DNA from: CAVQUE01 sp046290435
GTDB taxonomy: Bacteria; Actinomycetota; Acidimicrobiia; Acidimicrobiales; UBA8592
DNA length: 64,000 bases
NCBI GenBank assembly: GCA_046290435.1
Contig: JBKAGO010000067.1
Span: 1 to 64,000 of the forward strand
Direction: 5' to 3'
Every line of letters begins with the position of its first letter. Position 1 is the stretch's first letter. The notes beneath the pieces are model-generated. The model did not search any database. It was not told the origin of the DNA and saw nothing but the letters and a program-made list of their open reading frames with translations. Positions 9,501-17,005 of this stretch are shown here, one piece after another. Position numbers and translations under genes: made by a program.

Positions 9501-10051
9501 TGTGGGGGGTGTCGCCGCAGGCCCGGGTGTCCTCGCCACGCGAGGGCGAGGAGTGGATCTGGATCGAGTCCGGTCACCTGTGGCTGCTGTGGACCGGCGG
9601 CATCCCGCTCACCATCGCCTGGTTCACGTTGGGTGGGGTGGGCCTGGCGACGGCGAGGCGACGCATGCTCACCGAACCAGGGCCGGTGGGCATCGTCGCC
9701 GCCGCGACCTTCGCCGCCATCGTCACCATCAACGTGGCGCAGATACCCGACCCGCACATGACGTTGCGCGGCAGCGCGGACATCTTCTACCCGATGCTGG
9801 CGTTGATGATGACCGGCTGGACGGGCGCACTCGCGACCTCGCCCCGTCTCGCAGCGCACGCAAACGACCACGGACCGTCGCCATCTGCCCCTCCGCCCGA
9901 CATGGGCCTGCCGGCGCGGCCGGTGACATCGACCCACAGCCGAACAACCCCGACCACGACGACACTGGGATCGACGCCAGACCGACCATCGATCGACACG
10001 CACGCATCGACGAGCGTGGCCTCTTCCACGAACAGAGCGGATCAGCCATGA
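6548..10051 (+). CDS. Fusion: MurJ/Wzx-like flippase + Wzy-like O-antigen polymerase
   Basis: A 1167-residue polytopic membrane protein. Residues about 28-540 form a 14-helix MOP/MurJ-type flippase: RATGFARVLLIGAILGP, NTFPWVLFEFAVGGLLGALLVPAL and repeated amphipathic helices match MurJ/MviN. After a Pro/Arg linker (about 545-620), residues about 625-1105 form a second membrane domain with 10-12 helices, a large extracytoplasmic loop (ISGFDGFAVRSVDREAIAN to RVSSPREGEEWIWIESGH) and the layout of O-antigen ligases/polymerases. The last 60 residues are low-complexity Pro/Thr/Ser. The frame is continuous, with no stop or obvious internal ribosome site. Joined, these activities would flip the undecaprenyl-linked repeat and polymerise it. 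Confidence 0.9.
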   Translation: MTMVAAPPGPEPSTAIDDDDRTVVGDSATTAGWTLVSRATGFARVLLIGAILGPTFFGNLFQLANTFPWVLFEFAVGGLLGALLVPALMRHVVDGDLATVGRIAGRFMTLVVCAFGALAVVVAAASPLIARLFALGIDDATTRDQFVAAAIPLIVITAPQLVGYGIAVSGQAVQHAMGRYALPAAASIVENVVVIATLVTYAFVFGPSPDLADIDATHIALLGGGSTLGVAAHAVLQLWGVRRLGIRLRFGPGWRDPDVRAILTQVVPSVGTAVFNGARILALLVAANTVAGGVVAVQFGLNVLNLPVALAAKPVAYSLLPRLAAPRALADRWLFADTYRRGVGLAALLLVPAAAGLMALGWIGGPALALGEMGTDDGRRLLSLVLVGIAGAVIGEGMFQLSTVAAYARRDVIGPTIAMAVRATLTAIGVAVATLVFDDLAVVACLVVAMSLADLAGAALLHRRVTDADQPGDYRLARSLRATVVSAVVAFAAVGAAAWFVGGLIDAASLLPHLLAAAVLGVVGLAIYLFLRWRSDGELFEVIDQFRSGGGPRAAAADARDSGGVSSIGPVGPQPQRPAVVAVAVDPTVPRLDIEPRRERSVIDWAVAQLDFFVAAPAPRRLTLGIWGGVFAALAAGAMVALVPPAMGVAAVGILVVSVVVWNHPPAAGYAMIAFAPFIVGFGRDQVLPLLRPNEALLFVLCGVLGLRWLAYSRRISIRLNRMDWVMLAIVFTGMFLPLTIQVARARPVGPDDIFYALVFVRLALLYGLVRHTIRTPGQVRTAIALSLATGSVMGVMGLADSLNLANAAEYLNPYFPNDNVLVDDGRGAATIGNPIGFGVYSAMNALLAIAMLLGGERPRLLIAGAALCCTAGVVGSGQIGPVLSFAVGIVALAIITRSTTRLLLWSMPALLVLSILAMPLAQRRISGFDGFAVRSVDREAIANTDNELQGEALFEINPGSSWDVRLYNLEMFFIPEFDDVTNVLWGVSPQARVSSPREGEEWIWIESGHLWLLWTGGIPLTIAWFTLGGVGLATARRRMLTEPGPVGIVAAATFAAIVTINVAQIPDPHMTLRGSADIFYPMLALMMTGWTGALATSPRLAAHANDHGPSPSAPPPDMGLPARPVTSTHSRTTPTTTTLGSTPDRPSIDTHASTSVASSTNRADQP

Positions 10052-11310
10052 CAGCTCCGAATGCCCACGAGCCCTCGGCGCGACACGAGGGCGAACACGA
10101 GCACCCTTCCGATGTCTGGATGCCGACGATGCTGCGACCGGCACCCGAACCGGTCGCGGCGGCCCCCCGCGAGGCCGCCGAGCCCACGGTCGTCCCGAGC
10201 GACGACGGCGCGGTCGCATGGCACCGGGTCCCCGAGCCCCCCGAACCCCCGTGGCGGGCGTCCAACCGGTCGCGCATGGTCGCCCTGGCCGGAGGCCGAG
10301 CCCCGGGCGCAGACCCTCAGGTCACCGCCGAGCTCCAGCGGCTGCGCGAAGAAGCCACCACGGCCAACGAGCGACTCACCCGGCAACGGGCGCTGCTCGA
10401 TCAGCTCGACCTCCAACTCGCAGAGGCCCGCCGCCACGCGACCGCCGAGGGGATCGCAGCCCGACAGGCCGAACGCCGCGTCGCCGAACTCAACCACCAG
10501 CTGGCGCTGGCGCACGAAGAGCTCGAGCGGCTGCGAGCCCTCGAACTGGTGCGGATCGATCGCGTGGTCGCGCAGGTCGACGACCATCACCGGTCGCTGG
10601 TGGCCGCGCTGCGGGCCGACACCGCGTTGATCGAATCGCCCGGCCCCGACGACAACGACGCGAACTCCTGGTACCTCGGATCGAACGGCGGCGGAACCGG
10701 AGCCGGAGCTGGTGCCTCCTCCGCCGTCGCCGATGCCGACCTCGAGGCGGATGCCGACGACCGCATCGCCGCCGAGGCCGCGACGGCCGAGACGCCAGGG
10801 ACCGACGACGATGCTCTCGGGTCCGCAGGAACGGCAGCGCTCGGCAACGATGCGTCCACCGACCCGACCCTGCTGGCGCTGCGGCACTGGTTGTCCCCCG
10901 ACGATGCCATGTTGATCGTCGATGGCGATGCGCTGGCCGCAGCGCTGGCCCAGGAAACGCCCTCCGATGCAGGGGCCGCCGATCACGACACCGCCGCCGG
11001 TCGATCCGCAGCCGTCGCAGCCTTGCGCCACGGTCTGCAGCGCCAGGCACCCCGATCGGCGATCGTCTTCGACGGTTCGCGGTCGACCGCAGCGCCCGAG
11101 GATGTCCTCGCCGACCCCGACCACGAGCCGCGGGTGCTGGTCACGGCGCCCGGCGTCGAGGTGACCACCGCCGTCGGCGCGCTGATCGGTCGCCACGAGG
11201 TGGGATCGGTCGTGCTCGCGCACGAGACGGTCGCCGCAGCAGGCGTCGTGGCGGCACAGTACCGGTTGGGCGTCGACGCATTGGCAGCGGCCCTGACCTC
11301 GCGCTCCTGA
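10048..11310 (+). CDS. Coiled-coil protein with degenerate NYN/YacP-like C-terminal domain
   Basis: A 420-residue cytoplasmic protein at the end of the polysaccharide operon; its ATG overlaps the preceding stop as ATGA. Residues 1-90 are disordered, about 90-190 form a strong heptad coiled coil (ELQRLREEATTANERL to EELERLRALE), about 210-270 are acidic and low-complexity. Residues about 275-420 follow the strand order of NYN/PIN-like YacP domains: AMLIVDGDAL, then SAIVFDGSRST, then a GVEVTTAVGALI stretch and a final SVVLAH-VAAQYRLGVDAL. Acidic residues expected after VDG and in the S-A-D-D motif are missing, so any nuclease activity is probably lost. The fold call is by eye. Function unknown. 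Confidence 0.85.
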   Translation: MTAPNAHEPSARHEGEHEHPSDVWMPTMLRPAPEPVAAAPREAAEPTVVPSDDGAVAWHRVPEPPEPPWRASNRSRMVALAGGRAPGADPQVTAELQRLREEATTANERLTRQRALLDQLDLQLAEARRHATAEGIAARQAERRVAELNHQLALAHEELERLRALELVRIDRVVAQVDDHHRSLVAALRADTALIESPGPDDNDANSWYLGSNGGGTGAGAGASSAVADADLEADADDRIAAEAATAETPGTDDDALGSAGTAALGNDASTDPTLLALRHWLSPDDAMLIVDGDALAAALAQETPSDAGAADHDTAAGRSAAVAALRHGLQRQAPRSAIVFDGSRSTAAPEDVLADPDHEPRVLVTAPGVEVTTAVGALIGRHEVGSVVLAHETVAAAGVVAAQYRLGVDALAAALTSRS

Positions 11311-11313
11311 CCT

Positions 11314-11335
11314 GCAGCCGGCGCGTGCCGGCTGC
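11314..11335. terminator. Hairpin between convergent genes
   Basis: GCAGCCGGC at 11314-11322 pairs perfectly with GCCGGCTGC at 11327-11335 around a 4-base loop. It begins 3 bases after the stop of the operon-end gene and faces the convergent histidine kinase gene. No T-run follows, but in this GC range strong hairpins alone are common at operon ends. The right half is repeated once more just downstream (GCGTGCCGGCTGC). Confidence 0.5.
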
Positions 11336-11380
11336 GCGTGCCGGCTGCGCGGCAGAGATCCGTCGCCGCTGCAGCGTGGC

Positions 11381-12550
11381 TCAAGCGGCGATCCGCAGCC
11401 GCACCGTCGCGACGGCACCGCCCTCGTCGCGACCGGCGAGCGAGACGGTGCCGTGGTGCGCATCGACGATGGTCTTCACGATGGCCAGGCCCAGACCGGT
11501 GGAGCCCTTCTCGTCGCCTCGCCGGAAACGGCTGAACAGATGCGGGAGGGCATCGGGGTCGAGCCCGGGCCCGTCGTCGAGCACCTCGGCCAACGCCCAC
11601 GGCTCCTCGCGTCGGACCCGCAGCACCACCGTCGACGAGCGGGCGCCGGCGTTCGCGGTGAGGTTAACCAGCGCTTGCCGCAACAACGCGTAGTCGGCGT
11701 TGACCACCACCGGGCCGTCGTCGACGTCGGCGACGACATCGACGCCGTCGAGGCGCGTCGCCGCTGCCACCTCTTCGATCAGCAGGTCGAGCCGCAGCGG
11801 CGCCAGCCGGGGCACGGCCTGACCGGCCTCGAGCCGGGCCATCTCGAGCAGCGAACCCACTCCGGCGCCGGCCCGTTCTGCGGCGAGCTGGATCTCCGAC
11901 AGGGAGCGCTGGTACTCCCAGTGCTCGCGTTCGCGTGACAGCGCCTGGGAGGCCGAGGCCTGGATGACGGCCAACGGCGTGCGCAGTTCGTGTGCCGCGT
12001 CGGCGATGAAGTCGCGCTGGCGGGCCATCGCCTCACGCGCGGGATCGAGCGAACGGCCCGCCACCCACCACGCACCCGCGCCGGCCACCGCCACCAGCGC
12101 GAGCGCTGCGGCAGCGAGACGCCATCGCAGCGAGGACAGCGCGCCGAGCGTGGGCTCGTAGTCGTCGACGACGACGAGGAACTCCTGATCCCCGATCTGG
12201 AGTGCGGTCGCCAGCCATGCGCCCTGCTGTTCGAAGCGGGTGTGCACGGTGGCGCCGCCGTAGGACTGCGAGGCGATGGTCAGCAGCGGCGGCTCGACAC
12301 CGCTCTGGCCCAGGGGGTTGACCCATTCGTCGGCCAGGTCGATCTGCCACGCCCGGTCGAACCCGAAGCCGGGGGCGCCGAAGTCGGCGAGGAGGAGTTC
12401 GGTCATCGTGGCGTCGCCCTGGCGTTCGGCGGCGCGCTCGATGCCGTCGGAACCCCATCGAAGGGCCAGGAAGAACAGCACCACGACCACGACCGCCACG
12501 ACGGCGGTGAACATGGCCGTCAGCTGGACACGGGTCCGCCGCAGGTTCAT
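11381..12550 (-). CDS. Two-component sensor histidine kinase
   Basis: A 389-residue membrane kinase. TM1 spans about 10-30, an extracytoplasmic sensor of about 110 residues follows, and TM2 is about 140-162 with a short HAMP-like linker. The phospho-acceptor H box is FIADAAHELRTPLAVIQ (His near 188). The ATPase part has the N box (LVNLTANAG), a DDGPGLD box and GSTGLGLAIVK. I placed the start at ATG 12550 (MNLRRTRVQL) rather than a TTG nine bases upstream. It lies 28 bases downstream of the response regulator on the same strand and so forms an operon with it. The small sensor region shows no recognisable ligand domain. Confidence 0.93.
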   Translation of the reverse strand: MNLRRTRVQLTAMFTAVVAVVVVVLFFLALRWGSDGIERAAERQGDATMTELLLADFGAPGFGFDRAWQIDLADEWVNPLGQSGVEPPLLTIASQSYGGATVHTRFEQQGAWLATALQIGDQEFLVVVDDYEPTLGALSSLRWRLAAAALALVAVAGAGAWWVAGRSLDPAREAMARQRDFIADAAHELRTPLAVIQASASQALSREREHWEYQRSLSEIQLAAERAGAGVGSLLEMARLEAGQAVPRLAPLRLDLLIEEVAAATRLDGVDVVADVDDGPVVVNADYALLRQALVNLTANAGARSSTVVLRVRREEPWALAEVLDDGPGLDPDALPHLFSRFRRGDEKGSTGLGLAIVKTIVDAHHGTVSLAGRDEGGAVATVRLRIAA

Positions 12551-12578
12551 CGGCGGCAACGGTAGCTCGTCGGGCCGT

Positions 12579-13256
12579 TCACGACGGTGCCGATGTCAGC
12601 TGGTAGCCCACCCCGCGGACCGTCTCGATCGGTGCGGGCGAGCCCGGCAGCTCGAGCTTGCGGCGCAGGTTGGCGACGTGCACGTCGACCACGTTGGAGA
12701 GGCCGTCGTAGTTGGCGTCCCACACGTGTTCGAGCAGTTCGGTGCGCGACAGGACCTGACCGGGCCGGCGCATGAGGTACTCGAGCAGGCTGAACTCGCG
12801 GGCGGTGAGGGGAACGGTGATGGCCCCACGCCGCACGGTGTGGGCGGCCGGGTCGAGCTCGACGTCGCCGTGGACCAGGACCGACCCGGTGGTGTGCGGC
12901 GGCCGGCGCAGCAGGGCACGGATGCGGGCTGCGAGCTCGGGATAGTGGAACGGCTTGGTGAGATAGTCGTCGGCGCCGGCGTCGAGGCCGGCGACCTTGT
13001 CGCTCAGCCCGTCGCGCGCGGTGAGCATGAGGACCGGCACGGCGACCGCGGCGCTGCGCAGGCGCCGGCAGAGCGACACACCGTCGCCGTCGGGGAGGCC
13101 GAGGTCGAGGACCACCAAGTCGTAGTCGTGGGTTTCGACGGCGTGCGCGGCGCCGGCGGAGGTGGTCTCGAGGTCGACGGCGTAGCCGTCCTCGGTGAGG
13201 CCCCGCACCAGGATCGCCCCGAGGGCGTTGTCGTCCTCGACCACGAGCAGGCGCAT
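12579..13256 (-). CDS. OmpR/PhoB-family response regulator
   Basis: A 225-residue two-domain regulator. The receiver domain has the acidic pair ED at 7-9, the phospho-acceptor D51 (VVLDLGLPDGDG), a conserved Thr (LMLTARDG) and the Lys in DYLTKPF. The C-terminal winged helix ends YDGLSNVVDVHVANLRRKLE...VRGVGYQL, diagnostic of the OmpR class. ATG 13256 gives the standard MRLLVVEDD start; a longer upstream frame has no family support. It is divergent from the DUF1800 gene, and the 87-base gap contains hexamers in 11-bp phase that look like its binding site, so autoregulation and control of the DUF1800/DUF1501 pair are likely. Confidence 0.95.
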   Translation of the reverse strand: MRLLVVEDDNALGAILVRGLTEDGYAVDLETTSAGAAHAVETHDYDLVVLDLGLPDGDGVSLCRRLRSAAVAVPVLMLTARDGLSDKVAGLDAGADDYLTKPFHYPELAARIRALLRRPPHTTGSVLVHGDVELDPAAHTVRRGAITVPLTAREFSLLEYLMRRPGQVLSRTELLEHVWDANYDGLSNVVDVHVANLRRKLELPGSPAPIETVRGVGYQLTSAPS

Positions 13257-13279
13257 CGGACCATGGTGGCATCTCGACG

Positions 13280-13318
13280 ATGAAGAAGAGATGAAGCCGG
13301 CCTTCATGATCTGCTCAT
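13280..13318. promoter_or_regulatory. Phased hexamer operator for an OmpR-type regulator
   Basis: Four related hexamers start every 11 bp: ATGAAG (13280), ATGAAG (13291), CTTCAT (13302) and GCTCAT (13313). The middle pair makes an inverted repeat centred at 13299. One helical turn of spacing is the hallmark of tandem OmpR/PhoB half-sites. The site lies between the divergent regulator gene (start 13256) and the DUF1800 gene (start 13343). Binding is inferred. Confidence 0.55.
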
Positions 13319-13342
13319 GCGCCGATCCGTACCGTCGCCGCC

Positions 13343-14638
13343 ATGGCCGCTCAGGTTCCGACCGACACCCCGTCCGAGACCCCGACCGACACCGCTGCGG
13401 TGGCGCACCTGCTGCGCCGCACCACCTTCGGGCCCGCGCCCGGACGGCTCGCCGAGCTTGCCGACCACGGCTACGACGCCGTCCTCGACGCCGTGCTCGG
13501 TCGGTCCGACCCCAGCACCTTCGGGCCGGTGTTCGCGGCGCCCGTGCTCGACGTACCCGACATCGACGCCGCCGACGATACCGACGACCTGATCTTCTGG
13601 TGGTTCGACCGCATGGCCGACCCGCTGGCGGGCCTGCACGAGAAGCTGGTGTGGTTCTGGCACGACCACTTCACCAGCAGCGTCGACAAGTGCTCCGGCC
13701 CGGCGCTCGTGGCCCAGCATCGCACCGTGCGGCGCCTCGCACTGGGGAACTTCCGGGAGCTCGTGCGGGCCATGGTGCACGACGCGGCGATGCTGCAGTA
13801 CCTGGACGCGGCGGGCTCCGACGGGATGGCCCCGAACGAGAACCTGGCCCGCGAGCTCATGGAGCTGTTCACGCTGGGGCGCGGCACGTACGCCCAGGCC
13901 GATGTGGTGGCCGCCGCCCGGGCGCTCGCCGGACGATGGGTCGACTGGGAGACCGCCGCAGTCGAGGTCGACGACAGCCGCCGGTACCCCGGCATGCTCG
14001 AGTTCCTCGGCGTCCGGGGCCGCCTCGGCCCCGACGACATCGCCGACATCATCTGCGCGCAACCGGCCTGTGCCCCGTTCGTGGCGCGGAAGCTGCACGG
14101 CTACCTCGTCGGGACCGACCCCGACGGCGAGCGCCTCGATGCGCTCGCCGAGGTCTTCGTCGCCGCCGACCTGGAGATCGCACCGCTCGTCGAGGCCATC
14201 GTCGACTCCGAGACGTTCCGCACCGCCATCCGCACCAGACCGCGCTTCGGGCTCGAGTGGTACGTGGCCGCTGCCAACGCCATCGGGCTGGGACCCATGA
14301 CCGAGGACCGTGCGTGGCACCTGTACGTGGTGGACCAGTGGCCGTTCCGACCACCGAACGTCGCCGGGTGGGGCGTCGGCGAGCGCTGGCTGTCACCCAG
14401 CCAGATGCTGGCGCGCACCAACCTTGTGTTCGACATGTTCGGCTGGGAACCGGCGCCGCTGCGGTTCGATCCCGCACACGTCATCGCCGACGCCATGGCC
14501 CACTGCGGCCTACCCGATCCGTCGGCGTCGACCCTCGCCGCCCTCGACGCCGCCTACTGGGCGCCCCTCGACGAAGACACCGTCAACCGCCTGGCCGTGC
14601 AGATCCTGTTGACCTCACCCGAGTTCGCCCTGGCCTGA
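13343..14638 (+). CDS. DUF1800 family protein
   Basis: A 431-residue protein of the DUF1800 family, recognised from AHLLRRTTFGP at the start, LHEKLVWFWHDHFTSS, ENLARELMELFTLG near the middle, and PPNVAGWGVGERWLSP toward the end. Family members are nearly always followed by a DUF1501 protein, as here (57-base gap), and are thought to act at or outside the membrane, but the biochemical role is unknown. This copy has no obvious signal peptide: the N-terminus is Thr/Pro-rich. It could be exported with the Tat-targeted DUF1501 partner. It is divergent from a two-component system that may control it. Confidence 0.93.
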   Translation: MAAQVPTDTPSETPTDTAAVAHLLRRTTFGPAPGRLAELADHGYDAVLDAVLGRSDPSTFGPVFAAPVLDVPDIDAADDTDDLIFWWFDRMADPLAGLHEKLVWFWHDHFTSSVDKCSGPALVAQHRTVRRLALGNFRELVRAMVHDAAMLQYLDAAGSDGMAPNENLARELMELFTLGRGTYAQADVVAAARALAGRWVDWETAAVEVDDSRRYPGMLEFLGVRGRLGPDDIADIICAQPACAPFVARKLHGYLVGTDPDGERLDALAEVFVAADLEIAPLVEAIVDSETFRTAIRTRPRFGLEWYVAAANAIGLGPMTEDRAWHLYVVDQWPFRPPNVAGWGVGERWLSPSQMLARTNLVFDMFGWEPAPLRFDPAHVIADAMAHCGLPDPSASTLAALDAAYWAPLDEDTVNRLAVQILLTSPEFALA

Positions 14639-14695
14639 CGTGCAGGCGGCGCCAGCGATCCGCCCCTATCCACCAACCGATCCGAGAGGAACGCA

Positions 14696-16033
14696 ATGGC
14701 CGACCACGACGCCACAACGATGCCCGGCTCCCCAGAGCTGTCGACGAGAGCTCCCGCCATGGACCGCCGGCGGTTCCTGCGGGGACTGGCGCTCGGCGGT
14801 GGAGCGACCGTCCTGGGCGGCGGCGTACTGGGTGCCTGCGGCGGCGGCCGACCCGACACCGACGGGTCGTCGCCCTGGTCGCAGCTGGTCCCCGCCGATG
14901 CGACGACCCCGATGCCCGCGGCTGCCGGCCCGGCGGGCGCCGCCGCGCTCGCCGATCGCACGCTGGTGCTGATCGAGCTGCGCGGCGGCAACGACGGGCT
15001 CGACACCCTCGTGCCCGTGGGCGATCCGCGCTATCTCGATCTGCGCGGCGACCTCGCCGTCGCGGTGGGCGACACCCTCGCCATCGACGACGAGGTCGGC
15101 CTCAACCCGATGCTCGCCGGCATGCACGCCCGCGGCATCGCCGTGGTGGAAGGCGTCGGCATGGTCACACCCGACCTGTCGCACTTCGAGAGCAGCCGCC
15201 GCTGGTGGCAGGGCGACATGACGGGCACGGGCACCGACGACACGGGCTTCCTCGGGCGGCTCTGCGATGCCCTCTCCGGCGACGAACCCGTGACCGGCCT
15301 GGCCATCGGCGAGGCATCGAGCCCGTATCTGCGCAGCCGCCGGGCCGTGACGCTGGGCATGACCGATCTCCACGGCACCGGCTGGCTGAGCTCGGACGAC
15401 CCGTACGTGCTGGCGGCCCGATCGGGTCTCGACACGATGATCGCCGCCGGCGGCTCGGGACTCGACGCCACCGTGCGCGCCAACACGGCACGGGCGCTGG
15501 AGTTCGTCGACGTGGTCGCGGGACTGCCCGAGCACGAGACCGACCACTATCCGGGCGGCTACCTGTCGGAGAGCCTGCGGGCCTGCGCCCGGCTGCTGGG
15601 CTCGGGGCTGGGCGTCCGTGTCCTGCACGTGGCGTGGGGCGACTTCGACACCCACGCCGACCACCGGGGCAACCACGACTACCAACTGCAGCAGCTCGAC
15701 GCCGCCGTGTCGGCCTTCTGCCTGGACCTCGAGGACCTGGGTCTGGCGGACTCGACGCTCATCGCGACGGCGAGCGAGTTCGGTCGCCGACCCGAGGCCA
15801 ACGCCGGCGGCACCGACCACGGCACCGCGTCGTGCATGCTGCTGGCCGGGCCCGTGGCGGCCGGTCGCCACGGCGAGGCACCCTCGCTGGGCGACCTCGA
15901 CGACGACGGCAACATGGCGGCCACCGTCACCATGGACGAGTACTACGCCACCTTGTGCGAGGAGTGGTTCGGGGTGCCGACCGACGAAGTCCTGCTGGCC
16001 CCGGCTACCCCGATCGGCGGCGTCATCGCCTGA
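14696..16033 (+). CDS. DUF1501 family protein with Tat signal and lipobox
   Basis: A 445-residue exported protein. The twin-arginine motif is RRRFLR at residues 24-29, followed by a Gly-rich hydrophobic stretch and a lipobox-like LGAC with Cys 48, so it may be a Tat-exported lipoprotein. The DUF1501 core shows LVLIELRGGNDGLDTLVP near 85-100, DLSHFESSRRWWQGD, VAWGDFDTHADHRGNHD, and SEFGRRPEANAGGTDHGTAS near the C-terminus, which recalls the metal-binding His/Asp pattern of alkaline phosphatase/sulfatase folds. It is the obligate companion of the DUF1800 gene upstream. Substrate unknown. Confidence 0.93.
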   Translation: MADHDATTMPGSPELSTRAPAMDRRRFLRGLALGGGATVLGGGVLGACGGGRPDTDGSSPWSQLVPADATTPMPAAAGPAGAAALADRTLVLIELRGGNDGLDTLVPVGDPRYLDLRGDLAVAVGDTLAIDDEVGLNPMLAGMHARGIAVVEGVGMVTPDLSHFESSRRWWQGDMTGTGTDDTGFLGRLCDALSGDEPVTGLAIGEASSPYLRSRRAVTLGMTDLHGTGWLSSDDPYVLAARSGLDTMIAAGGSGLDATVRANTARALEFVDVVAGLPEHETDHYPGGYLSESLRACARLLGSGLGVRVLHVAWGDFDTHADHRGNHDYQLQQLDAAVSAFCLDLEDLGLADSTLIATASEFGRRPEANAGGTDHGTASCMLLAGPVAAGRHGEAPSLGDLDDDGNMAATVTMDEYYATLCEEWFGVPTDEVLLAPATPIGGVIA

Positions 16034-16085
16034 GCGCAGTGGTGGCGAGGACAGGGGTGGTGGGCGGCCCCGGTGATCGGCGGCC

Positions 16086-16925
16086 TCACCGGCGGAGCGT
16101 CCGAGCGATCTGCTCGAGGACGGTGACGAGCTCGGCGGGGCTGCCGACGGCCAGGTGTGCGTAGGACTGGCGGTCGCCGTGTTCGCCGTGTCGCACCACG
16201 ATGCCGAGCCCGTCCGCGGCCACCGCGGCGAGGGCGTCCTCGTCGGTGAGGTCGTCGCCGGCGAACACCACGCGCGTTGCGTCGTCGGCGCCGAGCCGGT
16301 CGACGATCCATTCGAGGGCACGGCCCTTGTCCCAGTCGACGTCGGGTCGCAGCTCGATGACGGCCCGACCGCCCGAGACGCGCAGGCCCTCGTGGTCTGC
16401 GGCGATCGCGTCGACGGCGTCGGCGAGCTCGGCGGCGGTGTCGGGATCGACCCCACGATGGTGCACCGCGATGGCGTAGGGCTTGTATTCGGCCGCCGTG
16501 CCCGGTGTGTCCGCGACGAGGCGGTCGACGTCGTCCCTGGCAGCGTCGAGGTGGCCGGCCCCGGCAGCGGCGTCGGGATGATCGTGGCGGACGCCGTCGC
16601 TGTCGCACAGCTCGAAGCCGTGGCTCCCGGCGTACCAGATGCCGTCGAGGCCGAGACGGCCGCGCACGTCGTCGAGGCCCCGTCCGCTGACCACCGCGAC
16701 GGAGCACACGTCGGCGAGTGACCGCAGGGCGTCGACGGCGCCCTCGACGGGTGCCGCGGCGTCGGGATCGTCGACGATCTCGGCGAGGGTGCCGTCGAAG
16801 TCGCATGCCACGACCACCTGCCGGTCGCGCAGCAGATCGTCGATGGTGGCGCCTGCGTCGGCGGCGTCGACGATGGCCGACATCGGTCGGGCCTCGGGGG
16901 CCGGTCGGGCTGTCCGGGTGTTCAT
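16086..16925 (-). CDS. otsB: Trehalose-6-phosphate phosphatase
   Basis: A 279-residue HAD-superfamily phosphatase that converts trehalose 6-phosphate to trehalose. Motif I is CDFDGTLAEI (nucleophile D42, acid/base D44), motif II AVVSGR, the cap has YAGSHGFEL and KPYAIAVHHRG, motif III contains DKGRALEWI, and motif IV is FAGDDLTDEDA. Length and motif order match OtsB. No OtsA is in view. It is divergent from a GH65 gene 80 bases away; in mycobacterial OtsB1 a phosphatase domain and a GH65 domain are fused in one protein, so the pairing is meaningful. A shorter start at the internal Met (residue 15) is possible. Confidence 0.93.
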   Translation of the reverse strand: MNTRTARPAPEARPMSAIVDAADAGATIDDLLRDRQVVVACDFDGTLAEIVDDPDAAAPVEGAVDALRSLADVCSVAVVSGRGLDDVRGRLGLDGIWYAGSHGFELCDSDGVRHDHPDAAAGAGHLDAARDDVDRLVADTPGTAAEYKPYAIAVHHRGVDPDTAAELADAVDAIAADHEGLRVSGGRAVIELRPDVDWDKGRALEWIVDRLGADDATRVVFAGDDLTDEDALAAVAADGLGIVVRHGEHGDRQSYAHLAVGSPAELVTVLEQIARTLRR

Positions 16926-17005
16926 GCGCTTCTCGCCCTACCCGAGGTGCGCCGCGTCGAAACGCCGCGCGTTTGGCTGCCGCAGCGACGGGCAAGCACG
17001 AGGAC

